A stretch of DNA of 64,000 bases. It comes from Dyella flava. Its GTDB lineage: Bacteria > Pseudomonadota > Gammaproteobacteria > Xanthomonadales > Rhodanobacteraceae. This document shows, piece by piece, positions 36,329 through 45,916 of the stretch (positions within the stretch are counted from its first letter, which is position 1; every line of letters starts with the position of its first letter). Under the pieces are notes generated by a model that did no database searches, was not told the origin of the DNA, and saw nothing but the letters and a program-made list of their open reading frames with translations. The position numbers and the translations under genes are program-made. Location of the stretch: NCBI RefSeq assembly GCF_016904955.1, contig NZ_JADIKE010000039.1, forward strand, positions 496,001-560,000, read 5' to 3'.

Positions 36329-38920
36329 ATGCTCAACGCCTATCGCCAACAAGCCGCCGAGCGCGCCGCGCTGGGAATTCCCCCGCTGCCGCTGTCGGCC
36401 CAGCAGACTGCCGACCTGATCGAACTGCTGAAGAACCCACCTGCCGGCGAAGAGGCGTTCCTGGTGGACCTGATCACCAACCGCGTGCCGGCTGGTGTGG
36501 ACGATGCCGCCAAGGTCAAGGCTTCCTACCTGGCAGCGGTGGCCTTCGGCGCCGAGAAGTGCGCGCTGATCAGCCGTGAGAAGGCGACCGAACTGCTCGG
36601 CACCATGCTGGGCGGCTACAACATCCAGCCGCTGATCGAGCTGCTGGACGATGCGCAGGTTGGCGGCATCGCGGCCGACGCGCTGAAGAAGACGCTGCTG
36701 ATGTTCGACTCCTTCCACGACGTGAAGGAAAAAGCCGATAAGGGCAATGCGCACGCCAAGGCCGTGCTGCAGAGCTGGGCTGATGCCGAATGGTTCACCA
36801 GCCGCCCGGAAGTGCCACAGAGCCTGACGATCACCGTGTTCAAGGTGCCGGGTGAAACCAATACCGACGACTTGTCGCCCGCACCCGATGCCACCACGCG
36901 TCCCGACATCCCGCTGCATGCACTGGCCATGCTGAAGAACAAGCGCGAAGGTGCGCCGTTCCAGCCGGAAGAAGACGGCAAGCGCGGTCCGATCCAGTTG
37001 ATCCAGGATCTTGCCAAACAGGGCCACCTGGTTGCCTACGTTGGTGACGTGGTCGGTACCGGCTCGAGCCGCAAGTCCGCTACCAACTCCGTGTTGTGGT
37101 GGACGGGCGAAGACATCCCGTTCATCCCGAACAAGCGCTTCGGCGGTGTGTGCCTGGGCAGCAAGATTGCTCCGATCTTCTACAACACCATGGAAGACGC
37201 TGGCGCACTGCCGATCGAACTGGACGTCTCCAAGATGGACATGGGGGATGTGGTCGAGCTGCGTCCGTATGAAGGCAAGGCGCTGAAGAACGGGCAGGTG
37301 ATCGCCGAGTTCCAGGTGAAGTCCGAGGTGCTGTTCGACGAAGTGCGTGCCGGCGGCCGTATTCCGCTGATCATTGGCCGAGGCCTCACCGCCAAGGCGC
37401 GCGAGGCGCTGGGCCTGCCGCCGTCCAACCTGTTCCGTCTGCCGCAAAACCCAGCCGATACCGGCAAGGGTTACACCCTGGCGCAAAAGATGGTCGGCCG
37501 CGCCTGTGGTCTACCAGAGGGCAAGGGTGTGCGTCCGGGCACCTACTGCGAGCCCAGGATGACCTCGGTGGGTTCGCAGGACACCACCGGCCCGATGACC
37601 CGCGACGAGCTGAAGGACCTCGCCTGCCTGGGCTTCTCGGCCGATCTGGTGATGCAGTCGTTCTGCCACACCGCGGCCTACCCCAAGCCGGTGGACGTGA
37701 AGACGCACCACGAACTGCCGGCCTTTATCGCCAACCGCGGCGGTATCAGCCTGCGCCCGGGCGATGGCGTCATCCACTCCTGGCTCAACCGCATGCTGCT
37801 GCCTGACACCGTCGGCACCGGCGGCGACAGCCACACCCGCTTCCCGATCGGTATTTCGTTCCCGGCCGGCTCCGGCCTGGTGGCCTTCGCTGCTGCCACC
37901 GGTGTGATGCCGCTGGATATGCCCGAATCGGTGCTCGTTCGCTTCAAGGGTGAACTGCAGCCGGGCGTCACGCTGCGTGACCTGGTCAACGCGATTCCGC
38001 TCTATGCCATCAAACAGGGGCTGCTGACGGTGGCCAAGCAGGGCAAGAAGAACATCTTCTCCGGCCGCATCCTGGAAATCGAAGGTCTGCCCAGCCTCAA
38101 GGTGGAGCAGGCGTTCGAGCTCTCCGACGCATCGGCCGAGCGCTCGGCTGCCGGCTGTACCGTGCACCTCAACAAGGAACCGATCATCGAATACCTCAAC
38201 AGCAACATCACGCTGCTGAAGTACATGATTGCCCAGGGTTATCAGGATGCCCGCAGCCTGCAGCGGCGGATCAAGGCGATGGAAGCCTGGCTGGCCAATC
38301 CGCAACTGCTCGAACGCGATGCAGATGCTGAGTACGCCGCAGTGATCGAGATTGATCTGGCCGATGTGCACGAACCGATCGTTGCCTGCCCGAACGATCC
38401 AGACGACGTAAAGACTCTGTCCGATGTTGCCGGCGCCACCATCGACGAAGTGTTCATCGGCTCATGCATGACCAACATCGGTCACTTCCGTGCCGCATCG
38501 AAGTTGCTGGAAGGCAAGCGTGATATCCCGACTCGCCTGTGGGTGGCACCGCCGACCAAGATGGATCAGCAGCAGCTCACCGAGGAAGGTCACTACGGCG
38601 TGCTCGGTACGGCTGGTGCGCGTATGGAAATGCCGGGTTGCTCGCTGTGCATGGGCAACCAGGCGCAGGTGCGTGAAGGTGCGACGGTGTTCTCCACCTC
38701 TACCCGCAACTTCCCGAACCGCCTGGGCAAGAACTCCAACGTGTATCTGGGCTCGGCCGAACTGGCTGCGATCTGCTCGCGTCTGGGCCGCATCCCGACC
38801 AAGCAGGAGTACATGGCCGATATTGGTGTGATCAACGCCAATGGCGACAAGATCTATCGCTACATGAACTTCGACAAGATCCAGGACTTCAAGCAGGTTG
38901 CGGATACCGTCGAGGCCTGA
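36329..38920 (+). CDS. acnB: Bifunctional aconitate hydratase B / 2-methylisocitrate dehydratase
   Basis: The main TCA-cycle aconitase of gammaproteobacteria. The 863 residues equal E. coli AcnB (865). The N-terminal HEAT-like domain specific to AcnB begins MLNAYRQQAAERAALGIPPL, and cluster cysteines are in GSCMTNIGHF and MPGCSLCMGNQ. ATG 36329 is chosen for the family N-terminus and an AGGACGAGA ribosome site; an in-frame start 78 bases upstream has no family match. It ends in a strong terminator. Confidence 0.96.
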   Translation: MLNAYRQQAAERAALGIPPLPLSAQQTADLIELLKNPPAGEEAFLVDLITNRVPAGVDDAAKVKASYLAAVAFGAEKCALISREKATELLGTMLGGYNIQPLIELLDDAQVGGIAADALKKTLLMFDSFHDVKEKADKGNAHAKAVLQSWADAEWFTSRPEVPQSLTITVFKVPGETNTDDLSPAPDATTRPDIPLHALAMLKNKREGAPFQPEEDGKRGPIQLIQDLAKQGHLVAYVGDVVGTGSSRKSATNSVLWWTGEDIPFIPNKRFGGVCLGSKIAPIFYNTMEDAGALPIELDVSKMDMGDVVELRPYEGKALKNGQVIAEFQVKSEVLFDEVRAGGRIPLIIGRGLTAKAREALGLPPSNLFRLPQNPADTGKGYTLAQKMVGRACGLPEGKGVRPGTYCEPRMTSVGSQDTTGPMTRDELKDLACLGFSADLVMQSFCHTAAYPKPVDVKTHHELPAFIANRGGISLRPGDGVIHSWLNRMLLPDTVGTGGDSHTRFPIGISFPAGSGLVAFAAATGVMPLDMPESVLVRFKGELQPGVTLRDLVNAIPLYAIKQGLLTVAKQGKKNIFSGRILEIEGLPSLKVEQAFELSDASAERSAAGCTVHLNKEPIIEYLNSNITLLKYMIAQGYQDARSLQRRIKAMEAWLANPQLLERDADAEYAAVIEIDLADVHEPIVACPNDPDDVKTLSDVAGATIDEVFIGSCMTNIGHFRAASKLLEGKRDIPTRLWVAPPTKMDQQQLTEEGHYGVLGTAGARMEMPGCSLCMGNQAQVREGATVFSTSTRNFPNRLGKNSNVYLGSAELAAICSRLGRIPTKQEYMADIGVINANGDKIYRYMNFDKIQDFKQVADTVEA

Positions 38921-38940
38921 GTGATCAGGTAAGTGGAACC

Positions 38941-38973
38941 GAAGCCCGGCCCCCGCGCCGGGCTTCGTCGTTT
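38941..38973 (+). terminator. Terminator after acnB
   Basis: Perfect 10-base arms GAAGCCCGGC and GCCGGGCTTC with a 6-base loop, then GTCGTTT, begin 20 bases past the acnB stop. Confidence 0.7.
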
Positions 38974-39061
38974 ATGCTGTGCCACGTTGTGAAGCGCCTC
39001 CGCCGGGGCGCCGGAATGACCACGCGATGCGTACGCACTGCAACGGATACGGGACGGCAGG

Positions 39062-39964
39062 ATGATTTCCACTCACTTATCGGTCGTTTCGTTGCGAGAC
39101 TTGATCCTTGTGCAGGCGGTGCATCGCCATGGCAGCTTCAACAGTGCGGCACGGGCCATGCACATCAGCCCATCCGGCTTGTCGCATCAGGTACAGAAGG
39201 TAGAGCAGGCACTGGGCGCACCGCTGTTCGAGCGCGGCGGCCGGCGTGTGGTGCCTACGGCGGGCGGGCAGCGTCTGCTGCAACAAATCGATGCGGTACT
39301 ATTGGCGGCCGAGCATTTGCAACAGGCTGCGCGTGCGGGTGAAACCGCGTTCGGCGGCGAGTTGCGTTTGGGGGTGCTGGCGACGCTGGGGCCCTATCTC
39401 TTGCCTCATCTGATTGCGCCGTTTCCGCAGCATTTTCCTGGCGCGCGGCTAAGCCTGTCGGAAGGCAAGCCACGTGGCTTGCTGCGTCGTTTGCACGAAG
39501 GCGAGCTGGATGCCGTGCTGGCGCCACCGGTTCCCGCCGTCAGTGGCATCTGCATGCAAGCGCTGTTCTTTGAGCCATGGGAAGTGCTGCTGCGCGCCGA
39601 CCATGCTTTGGCCGGCAAGCGCACTGTTTCGTTGGATCAGCTTGAAACCAATGAAGCGATTTTGATGGCGGAAAGCCACGCTGATGGCGAGGGCTATGTG
39701 CAGGATGTGAGCCTGGAGAGCCTGGCCGCGCTGGTGACCCTGCGTGGTGGCCATGCCTTGGTACCGGCACTTGCGCATGATCGTTTGGCATCGATGCCCG
39801 ACATCGCGCTGGCCAAGATCAAGGGGCAGCAGGCCCCGGGGCGCGAAATTGCTCTGTATTGGCGTGAAGCTTCGCCATGGCACGGCGATCTGCAAGTGTT
39901 TGCCGCCTTGCTGCGCAAGTTGGCGCGGCAGCGGCCGGGGCTCAAGCTCATTGGCGATGATTGA
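39062..39964 (+). CDS. LysR-family regulator, OxyR-like but without the redox cysteine
   Basis: A 300-residue LysR-type transcription factor. The winged helix-turn-helix is at about residues 19-60 (GSFNSAARAMHISPSGLSHQ). The effector domain follows the OxyR pattern, including a segment resembling SLESLAALVTLRGGHALVPA. However, where OxyR has the peroxide-sensing cysteine (CLRDQ), this protein has MAESHADGEG, and only one cysteine occurs in the whole chain (GICMQ). It should therefore not sense peroxide by a disulfide. It lies after acnB and before hflD on the other strand, so no obvious target is beside it. Confidence 0.87.
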   Translation: MISTHLSVVSLRDLILVQAVHRHGSFNSAARAMHISPSGLSHQVQKVEQALGAPLFERGGRRVVPTAGGQRLLQQIDAVLLAAEHLQQAARAGETAFGGELRLGVLATLGPYLLPHLIAPFPQHFPGARLSLSEGKPRGLLRRLHEGELDAVLAPPVPAVSGICMQALFFEPWEVLLRADHALAGKRTVSLDQLETNEAILMAESHADGEGYVQDVSLESLAALVTLRGGHALVPALAHDRLASMPDIALAKIKGQQAPGREIALYWREASPWHGDLQVFAALLRKLARQRPGLKLIGDD

Positions 39965-40058
39965 CCAACGCGGCGTTTCGCTAAGCGGTTAGCACGCTGT
40001 CGCACCACGCGTTGTTAAAGCTGCATGGATATGGCCGCAGCTTGGGTTCTGGCTTTAA

Positions 40059-40700
40059 TCAGCGATTATCCAGCGTCGTACCGGTCAATAGCCCGCGCGC
40101 CAGCATGCTGCATTGGCGGCGGTGAAACAGTAGTTGCCACTGGCGCCCGCCAATCTGGTGCCACAGTACGGCCGAACGTACCGCTGCAAGCAAACTCGTG
40201 CGCACGCGTTCCACCAGGGCCGGCTGCTGCAACCATTGCGGATTGCCCGTCACCATCACGCGCGGCCGCAAGGTAGAGAGCGTGCCGGCGTAGAGTTCGG
40301 CCAGCCGGCTGAACACTTGGGGTGAATTGAGACCGAAATGCTCGGCCTGCCGCTTGGCCGACACAATGCCCTGTTGCAATTGATCGAGCAGATCCTTGCG
40401 GTGCACAAGGCTGCGCTCCAGGCGCATGACGGTTACCACCATGCGCGTTATCGCCATATCGCGACTGTTTTCGTCCAGTTGCCCGATCAAGGTGCGTAGG
40501 CCGACACGCAGGCCGGAAACATTGCCGTACACGCCGATGACGGAGGGCGCGTCGATACGAAACACGCTGGCAAGGCTTGCATCCAGTGCCAGGTCGTCAC
40601 AGCGGCCTTCGTTCGCCAATTGATGGGCAAGCGCTGACGCCTGGAACAGGCCGGCCAGGGCAAGAACGCGTTCCTCATTGATCGCAAAGGCTTCAAACAC
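40059..40700 (-). CDS. hflD: High frequency lysogenization protein HflD homologue
   Basis: A 213-residue all-helical protein, the same length as E. coli HflD, which binds phage lambda CII and is membrane-associated. Conserved features are LALAGLFQAS near the start, GLRVGLRTLIG, PRVMVTGNPQWLQQP and AVRSAVLWHQIGGRQWQL. The GTG at 40700 overlaps the mnmA stop codon by eight bases and matches the family N-terminus; an ATG at 40751 would give a longer overlap. The order nudJ-mnmA-hflD is as in E. coli, but purB, which follows there, is not present here. Confidence 0.87.
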   Translation of the reverse strand: MFEAFAINEERVLALAGLFQASALAHQLANEGRCDDLALDASLASVFRIDAPSVIGVYGNVSGLRVGLRTLIGQLDENSRDMAITRMVVTVMRLERSLVHRKDLLDQLQQGIVSAKRQAEHFGLNSPQVFSRLAELYAGTLSTLRPRVMVTGNPQWLQQPALVERVRTSLLAAVRSAVLWHQIGGRQWQLLFHRRQCSMLARGLLTGTTLDNR

Positions 40701-41820
40701 GCTGTGACACTCTTGTTGTTGCTTCTTGTTGCAAGCCGCCATAAGCGGCATCGGTGGCGGAGATTACTGCACCACCCAGGCATTCCTCGCCGGCGTAGAA
40801 CACCACCGACTGGCCGGGCGTGACGGCGCGTTGCGGATCGTCGAAACGTACTTCTACCTGATCGTGATGCACGGACACCACGCAAGCTTGATCGTGCTGG
40901 CGATAGCGGGTCTTGGCCGTGCAGCGAAATTCCGCGGCGGGCGGGGCCCCGGCAATCCAGGTGGGCGATTCGGCAACCAACCGCCGCGAATGCAGCCATT
41001 CGTTCTCGCCACCCTGCGCCACGAACAGCACATTGTGCGCGACATCCTTGCCAACCACGTACCAGGGTTCGCCGCCGGCGTTTTGACGCCCGCCGATGCC
41101 AAGTCCGTTGCGCTGTCCCAGGGTGTAGTACATCACGCCCTGATGCTCGCCGATAAGGTGGCCGTCCGGACTGCGCATCTCGCCTAGCCGGGCAGGGATG
41201 TATTGGGTCAGAAACTGACGAAAATCGCGCTCGCCAATGAAACAGATGCCCGTGGAATCTTTCTTTGCGTGAGTAGGCAGGGCTGCCTCGCGCGCCATGT
41301 CCCTTACGCGGGACTTTTCGATTTCCCCAACCGGGAACAGCGTGGCGGCAAGTTGCTGCTGTCCCAGTGCATGCAGGAAATAGGTCTGATCCTTACCGGT
41401 ATCGACCGCGCGCAGCAGCCGATAACGCCCGTCCAGATCATCGACCCGGGCGTAATGACCGGTGGCGATCTTGTCCGCGCCCAGGGCGCGGGCCTCGTCC
41501 AGAAACGTCTTGAACTTGATCTCGCGGTTGCACAGCACGTCCGGATTGGGGGTGCGGCCCGCGCGGTATTCGGCCAGGAAGTGTTCGAACACCCCATCCC
41601 AGTACTCGGCGGCAAAATTGCGGGCATGAAACGGAATACCCAGCCGTCCACAGACGGCCACGGCATCCTTGCGATCCGCATCGGTGGTGCAGGGGCCGCT
41701 GCGGTCGTCTTCCTCCCAGTTCTGCATGAACAGGCCTTCAACCTCGTAACCGGCCTGTTGCAGCAGGAGGGCGGCGACCGACGAATCGACGCCACCGGAA
41801 ATGCCCAGCATGACCTTCAT
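40693..41820 (-). CDS. mnmA: tRNA-specific 2-thiouridylase
   Basis: Adds the 2-thio group to U34 of tRNA-Lys, -Glu and -Gln, with sulfur from the TusE relay. The 375 residues show the PP-loop GISGGVDSSVAALLL, the catalytic cysteine pair in NPDVLCNREIKF and DSTGICFIGERDF, and the tRNA-binding GKDQTYFLHAL. Its start overlaps the nudJ stop by four bases. Confidence 0.96.
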   Translation of the reverse strand: MKVMLGISGGVDSSVAALLLQQAGYEVEGLFMQNWEEDDRSGPCTTDADRKDAVAVCGRLGIPFHARNFAAEYWDGVFEHFLAEYRAGRTPNPDVLCNREIKFKTFLDEARALGADKIATGHYARVDDLDGRYRLLRAVDTGKDQTYFLHALGQQQLAATLFPVGEIEKSRVRDMAREAALPTHAKKDSTGICFIGERDFRQFLTQYIPARLGEMRSPDGHLIGEHQGVMYYTLGQRNGLGIGGRQNAGGEPWYVVGKDVAHNVLFVAQGGENEWLHSRRLVAESPTWIAGAPPAAEFRCTAKTRYRQHDQACVVSVHHDQVEVRFDDPQRAVTPGQSVVFYAGEECLGGAVISATDAAYGGLQQEATTRVSQRV

Positions 41821-42308
41821 GACCGGCCCCCACCCGGCATCAGGTTGGCCACGACCGACAGTGGCAGGCGCTGCCCGGCCAGCCAGTCGTCAATGCTCAT
41901 CAGCACCATCGGACTGCGCAGGCGCGGGCCGAGCTCGGCGATTTCGCCTCGGGTCAGCCACAGGGGCCGACAGATGCCGGTGTCCAGTGGTTGTTGAGGA
42001 TCGTGCGTTAAGGGCCTGGCGGCAAAGCTGAAACGCACCACCACATCGCCATGTTCCTCACTGCGCCACTGGTGCACGCCGATCAGGTGGGTAAGTTCCA
42101 CCGTCCAGCCGGTTTCCTCGCGGGTTTCGCGCACGGCGGCCTGCTGCAGGCTCTCGAAGTCATCCAGGTGCCCGGCCGGCTGGTTGTAGGCGATGCGGCC
42201 ATTAACCTCCTCTTCGACCATGAGGTAGCGGTGGCCATCGGCTACCACACAGGCAACGGTGACATGGGGACGCCACACGTCGTTACGGGAACTGTCAGCT
42301 TCTGTCAT
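41817..42308 (-). CDS. nudJ: Nudix hydrolase NudJ (phosphatase)
   Basis: A 163-residue Nudix protein with a complete box: GHLDDFESLQQAAV then RETREETGW. E. coli NudJ (YmfB) hydrolyses nucleoside triphosphates and thiamine pyrimidine pyrophosphate, and the neighbouring mnmA and hflD match its E. coli setting. It is first in the leftward operon nudJ-mnmA-hflD and is divergent from clpS. Confidence 0.9.
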   Translation of the reverse strand: MTEADSSRNDVWRPHVTVACVVADGHRYLMVEEEVNGRIAYNQPAGHLDDFESLQQAAVRETREETGWTVELTHLIGVHQWRSEEHGDVVVRFSFAARPLTHDPQQPLDTGICRPLWLTRGEIAELGPRLRSPMVLMSIDDWLAGQRLPLSVVANLMPGGGRS

Positions 42309-42439
42309 TTAAAGATCAACCAAGCCCGGGGTGGGCACTGGAAATGGCGTTATTGTGCCATTACCTCAAGCGCTACCGCCGAGGAGCATGATTCGCCTAG
42401 GCGTATACTGCACTTGAGCAAACGCAAACCCTGAAAAGC

Positions 42440-42769
42440 ATGGCGAACGAACCCGAACAAGAACAACACGGCGGTGGACATGGTCTTGCCGTTGAAGTAT
42501 CCAAGCCTGAAGTGGCGCGCCCCCCGCTGTTTCAGGTGTTGCTGCTGAACGACGATTTCACACCGATGGATTTCGTAGTCGAGGTATTGCGCAGTTTCTT
42601 TGGGATGGACCAGGAAAAAGCCGTACAGATCATGTTGCACGTACACACCCGCGGTAAGGGCGTGTGCGGGGTGTTTACCCGCGAGGTGGCTGAAACCAAA
42701 GTCACGCAGGTGAACGAGTATTCACGTGCCAACCAGCATCCTCTGTTATGCACGATGGAAAAGGTTTGA
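42440..42769 (+). CDS. clpS: ATP-dependent Clp protease adaptor
   Basis: A 109-residue adaptor that delivers N-end-rule proteins to ClpAP. The core shows PPLFQVLLLNDDFTPMDFVV and VMLHVH-type residues (IMLHVHTRGKGVCGVFTREV) that form the N-degron pocket. The preceding 25 residues are a flexible tail. clpA follows after 120 bases, as in most proteobacteria. A possible -10 (TATACT) is at 42404-42409. Confidence 0.95.
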   Translation: MANEPEQEQHGGGHGLAVEVSKPEVARPPLFQVLLLNDDFTPMDFVVEVLRSFFGMDQEKAVQIMLHVHTRGKGVCGVFTREVAETKVTQVNEYSRANQHPLLCTMEKV

Positions 42770-42889
42770 GGCCTGTTCAAGATTCCGGCGTGACGGGCGT
42801 TATGCAGGGATATTGATCAGGTGTTTTTGGCCCCCATCTTGCATCCAACGCGGTAGAGCCGCCCCATCATCGCAGTGGAGTAGGTCCGG

Positions 42890-45160
42890 ATGTTCAGCAA
42901 GGATCTCGAAGTCACCATCGGCCAGTGCTACAAGCAGGCCCGTGAACAACGCCATGAGTTCATGACGGTCGAGCACCTGTTGCTCGCCCTCACCGAGAAC
43001 CAGTCGGCGCTGGGCGCCCTGCGAGCCTGCGGCGCGGATCTTCCGCGACTCACCCATGAGCTGGAAAAAATCATTGCCGAGACCGTGCCGGTTTTGCCGC
43101 ACGGCGACGAGCGTGATACCCAGCCGACATTGGGCTTCCAGCGTGTGCTGCAGCGCGCGGTCTACCACGTGCAGTCTTCCGGTCGTAAGGAAGTCACCGG
43201 CGCCAACGTGCTGGTGGCCATCTTCGGCGAGAAGGATTCACACGCTGTGTACTTCCTGCATCAGCAGGAAATTACGCGTCTGGACGTGGTCAACTATATT
43301 TCTCACGGCATCGCCAAGATCGGCGACGAGCCGTCCTCCGGCATGTCCGGCGCTGATCGGGATGCCGAGGAAGGCGGCGAGGGCAAGGGCAATCCGCTTA
43401 GCGAATATGCTTCCAACCTCAACGAGCTCGCTCTCGAAGGCAAGATCGACCCGCTGATCGGCCGTCAGGACGAGATCGAGCGCACCATCCAGGTGCTGTG
43501 TCGCCGGCGCAAGAACAATCCGCTTTATGTAGGCGAGGCCGGCGTCGGCAAGACGGCCCTGGCTGAAGGTCTGGCCAAGCGCATCGTCGACGGTGAAGTG
43601 CCGGAGGTATTGGAAAACGCCACCATTTGGGCCCTTGATCTCGGCGCCTTGGTGGCTGGCACCAAATACCGCGGTGATTTCGAGAAACGCCTGAAGGCGG
43701 TGATCGGTCAGCTCAAGAAACAGCCTGGCGCGATCCTTTTCATCGATGAGATCCACACCATCATCGGTGCCGGTTCGGCCTCGGGTGGCACGATGGACGC
43801 CAGCAACCTGATCAAGCCGATGCTGGCCTCGGGCGAACTGCGCTGCATTGGCTCGACCACCTTCCAGGAATTCCGCGGCATCTTCGAAAAAGACCGCGCG
43901 CTGGCGCGCCGCTTCCAGAAGATCGACGTGGTCGAACCCAGCGTCGCCGAAAGCTTCGATATTCTCAAGGGTCTGAAGTCGCGCTTCGAGGAGCACCACA
44001 GCGTTACCTACACCGTCGAGGCCCTCAAGGCTGCGGTCGATTTGTCCGTGAAGCACATCCCGGATCGCCTGCTGCCCGACAAGGCCATCGACGTGATCGA
44101 TGAGGCCGGCGCGCGTCAGCGCTTGCTGCCGGCCGATCAGCGCACCGGCAAGGTCGATGTGGCGGAAGTGGAATACATCGTTGCCAAGATGGCGCGTATC
44201 CCGGCCAAGCAGGTTTCGGCATCCGATCGCGATGTGCTGAAGAACCTGGAACGCAATCTCAAGATGGTGGTATTCGGCCAGGATCCGGCCATCGAGGCGC
44301 TGGCCGCGTCGATCAAGATGGCGCGTTCGGGTCTGGCCGATCCGTCCAAGCCGATCGGCTGCTTCCTGCTTGCCGGTCCTACCGGCGTGGGCAAGACCGA
44401 GGTCACCAAGCAGCTTGCCATGCAGCTGGGCATCGAGATGATCCGCTTCGACATGTCCGAGTACATGGAAGCGCATTCCGTCTCGCGTCTGGTTGGCGCA
44501 CCTCCAGGCTATGTTGGCTTCGATCAGGGCGGTCTGCTTACCGAAGCGGTGACCAAGCATCCGCACGCCGTGCTGCTGCTTGACGAGATCGAAAAGGCGC
44601 ATCCGGATGTGTTCAACATCCTGTTGCAGGTGATGGACCGTGGTGTGCTGACCGATACCAACGGTCGCGAAGCCAACTTCAAGAACGTGATCGTGGTGAT
44701 GACGACCAATGCAGGTGCGCAGCAGGCTTCGCGTCGTGGCATCGGCTTCGTGAAGCAGAATCACTCTATGGACGCGATGGAAGTGATCCGTCGTAGCTTC
44801 ACGCCGGAGTTCCGCAATCGTCTGGACGCGATCATCCAGTTCAATGCGCTGGACTTCGATCACATCCTGCGTGTGGTCGACAAGTTCCTGATCGAGCTGG
44901 AATCGCAGCTCAGCGAGAAACACGTCACCCTTGACGTCGATGCCGATGCCCGCCGCTGGCTGGCCGAGCATGGCTTCGATCCGCAGATGGGCGCCCGCCC
45001 GATGGCCCGCGTGATCCAGGAGAAGGTCAAGCGCGTATTGGCGGACGAACTGCTGTTCGGCAAGCTGGCCGAGGGCGGCAAGGTCATGCTGAGCGTGCGC
45101 GACGGTGAGCTGCGCGTGGATACGGAGGCCGCCGAGCCGGTACCGGCTGCGGTGTCCTGA
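42890..45160 (+). CDS. clpA: ATP-dependent Clp protease ATP-binding subunit ClpA
   Basis: A Hsp100 unfoldase that feeds substrates into ClpP. The 756 residues equal E. coli ClpA (758). The N-domain begins MFSKDLEVTIGQCYKQAREQ; two AAA+ modules follow with Walker A GEAGVGKTALAEG and GPTGVGKTEVTK and matching Walker B FIDEIHTI and LLDEIEKA. The IGF loop (RRGIGFVKQ), needed to dock on ClpP, is present. GGAGTAGG precedes the ATG. It is convergent with infA across a terminator. Confidence 0.96.
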   Translation: MFSKDLEVTIGQCYKQAREQRHEFMTVEHLLLALTENQSALGALRACGADLPRLTHELEKIIAETVPVLPHGDERDTQPTLGFQRVLQRAVYHVQSSGRKEVTGANVLVAIFGEKDSHAVYFLHQQEITRLDVVNYISHGIAKIGDEPSSGMSGADRDAEEGGEGKGNPLSEYASNLNELALEGKIDPLIGRQDEIERTIQVLCRRRKNNPLYVGEAGVGKTALAEGLAKRIVDGEVPEVLENATIWALDLGALVAGTKYRGDFEKRLKAVIGQLKKQPGAILFIDEIHTIIGAGSASGGTMDASNLIKPMLASGELRCIGSTTFQEFRGIFEKDRALARRFQKIDVVEPSVAESFDILKGLKSRFEEHHSVTYTVEALKAAVDLSVKHIPDRLLPDKAIDVIDEAGARQRLLPADQRTGKVDVAEVEYIVAKMARIPAKQVSASDRDVLKNLERNLKMVVFGQDPAIEALAASIKMARSGLADPSKPIGCFLLAGPTGVGKTEVTKQLAMQLGIEMIRFDMSEYMEAHSVSRLVGAPPGYVGFDQGGLLTEAVTKHPHAVLLLDEIEKAHPDVFNILLQVMDRGVLTDTNGREANFKNVIVVMTTNAGAQQASRRGIGFVKQNHSMDAMEVIRRSFTPEFRNRLDAIIQFNALDFDHILRVVDKFLIELESQLSEKHVTLDVDADARRWLAEHGFDPQMGARPMARVIQEKVKRVLADELLFGKLAEGGKVMLSVRDGELRVDTEAAEPVPAAVS

Positions 45161-45182
45161 GGCCAGGCAGATTGCAGGAAGC

Positions 45183-45212
45183 AAAAAAAGCCGCGCATTG
45201 CGCGGCTTTTTT
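45183..45212. terminator. Bidirectional terminator between clpA and infA
   Basis: Arms AAAAAAAGCCGCGC and GCGCGGCTTTTTT with a short loop, A-run on one side and T-run on the other, lie between the convergent stop codons at 45160 and 45244. Confidence 0.88.
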
Positions 45213-45243
45213 GTTGGCTGGCGCGCGGTGCGTCCTGCCGGGA

Positions 45244-45462
45244 TTACTTCATGCGGTAGGTGATGCGCCCCTTGGTCAGGTCGTAAGGCGTCATTTCCAC
45301 CTTGACCTTGTCGCCCGTCAGGATACGGATGTAGTGCTTGCGCATGCGGCCTGAGATATGGGCGATAACTATATGGCCGTTTTCCAGCTGCACACGAAAC
45401 ATGGTGTTGGGCAGGGTTTCCACCACCGTGCCTTCCATTTCAATGACGTCGTCTTTGGCCAT
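45244..45462 (-). CDS. infA: Translation initiation factor IF-1
   Basis: A 72-residue OB-fold protein that binds the ribosomal A site during initiation. The sequence MAKDDVIEMEGTVVETLPN through LTGDKVKVEMTPYDLTKGRI is unmistakable. The frame is open nine codons further upstream, but MAKDD is the universal start. Neighbourhood with clpA is conserved in gammaproteobacteria. Confidence 0.98.
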   Translation of the reverse strand: MAKDDVIEMEGTVVETLPNTMFRVQLENGHIVIAHISGRMRKHYIRILTGDKVKVEMTPYDLTKGRITYRMK

Positions 45463-45541
45463 GCGTTCCGGGTTCGCGCAGGCCAACATGGCCGCGTAAG
45501 CCTTCGATTATGCCACGGATCGCAGGATGGTCAAAGAAGAT

Positions 45542-45817
45542 TCAGGCAAAGTGCTCATCCAGCTTGCGCCGAATTTCTTGCTCGATCATGCCCTTGAGCG
45601 GAGAAAACAGCATGCCGAGCTGGGCGCTCACCCGGATTTCATCGCCGCCGATAGCAATTTTGCCGCTGATGCCGGGACGCTCGAAGGCCAGCGTGCCGTC
45701 AAGCCACTGCGTCTTCACCTCGAATTTCTCGCGCATGCGCGCGGCGACCTTGTCGATCACGGCATGGGCTTCGGACTGGGAAAGGCTGTGCGGGCGACGG
45801 ATATCGATACTTGCCAT
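45542..45817 (-). CDS. PHA-granule-region family protein
   Basis: A 91-residue protein of the polyhydroxyalkanoic-acid-system family (PHA_gran_rgn). It starts MASIDIRRPHSLSQSEAHA and has the pattern WLDGTLAFERPGISGKIAI and QLGMLFSPLKGMIEQEIRRK. The family is often found near PHA genes, but none is here, and its function is unknown. The frame is open far upstream without family support; the start at 45817 is chosen for its family N-terminus. Confidence 0.85.
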   Translation of the reverse strand: MASIDIRRPHSLSQSEAHAVIDKVAARMREKFEVKTQWLDGTLAFERPGISGKIAIGGDEIRVSAQLGMLFSPLKGMIEQEIRRKLDEHFA

Positions 45818-45916
45818 GGTGAATCTCAAGAAACGAACTCCGCATGATAAGCGCAATCCCTGCCGATAGTTCCTACGCTTCTGATAGAGTCGCGCGGTCA
45901 CGCAGTCGGTCACTTC

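Noticed and set aside
40059..40751. hflD as a sign of a prophage
   Set aside because: HflD is a chromosomal gene beside mnmA in many gammaproteobacteria, and no phage gene is near.
43238..45184. 648-codon ORF antisense to clpA
   Set aside because: It mirrors a well-identified gene. In GC-rich DNA the antisense frame stays open because the sense codons TTA, CTA and TCA are rare. Its protein has no family pattern.
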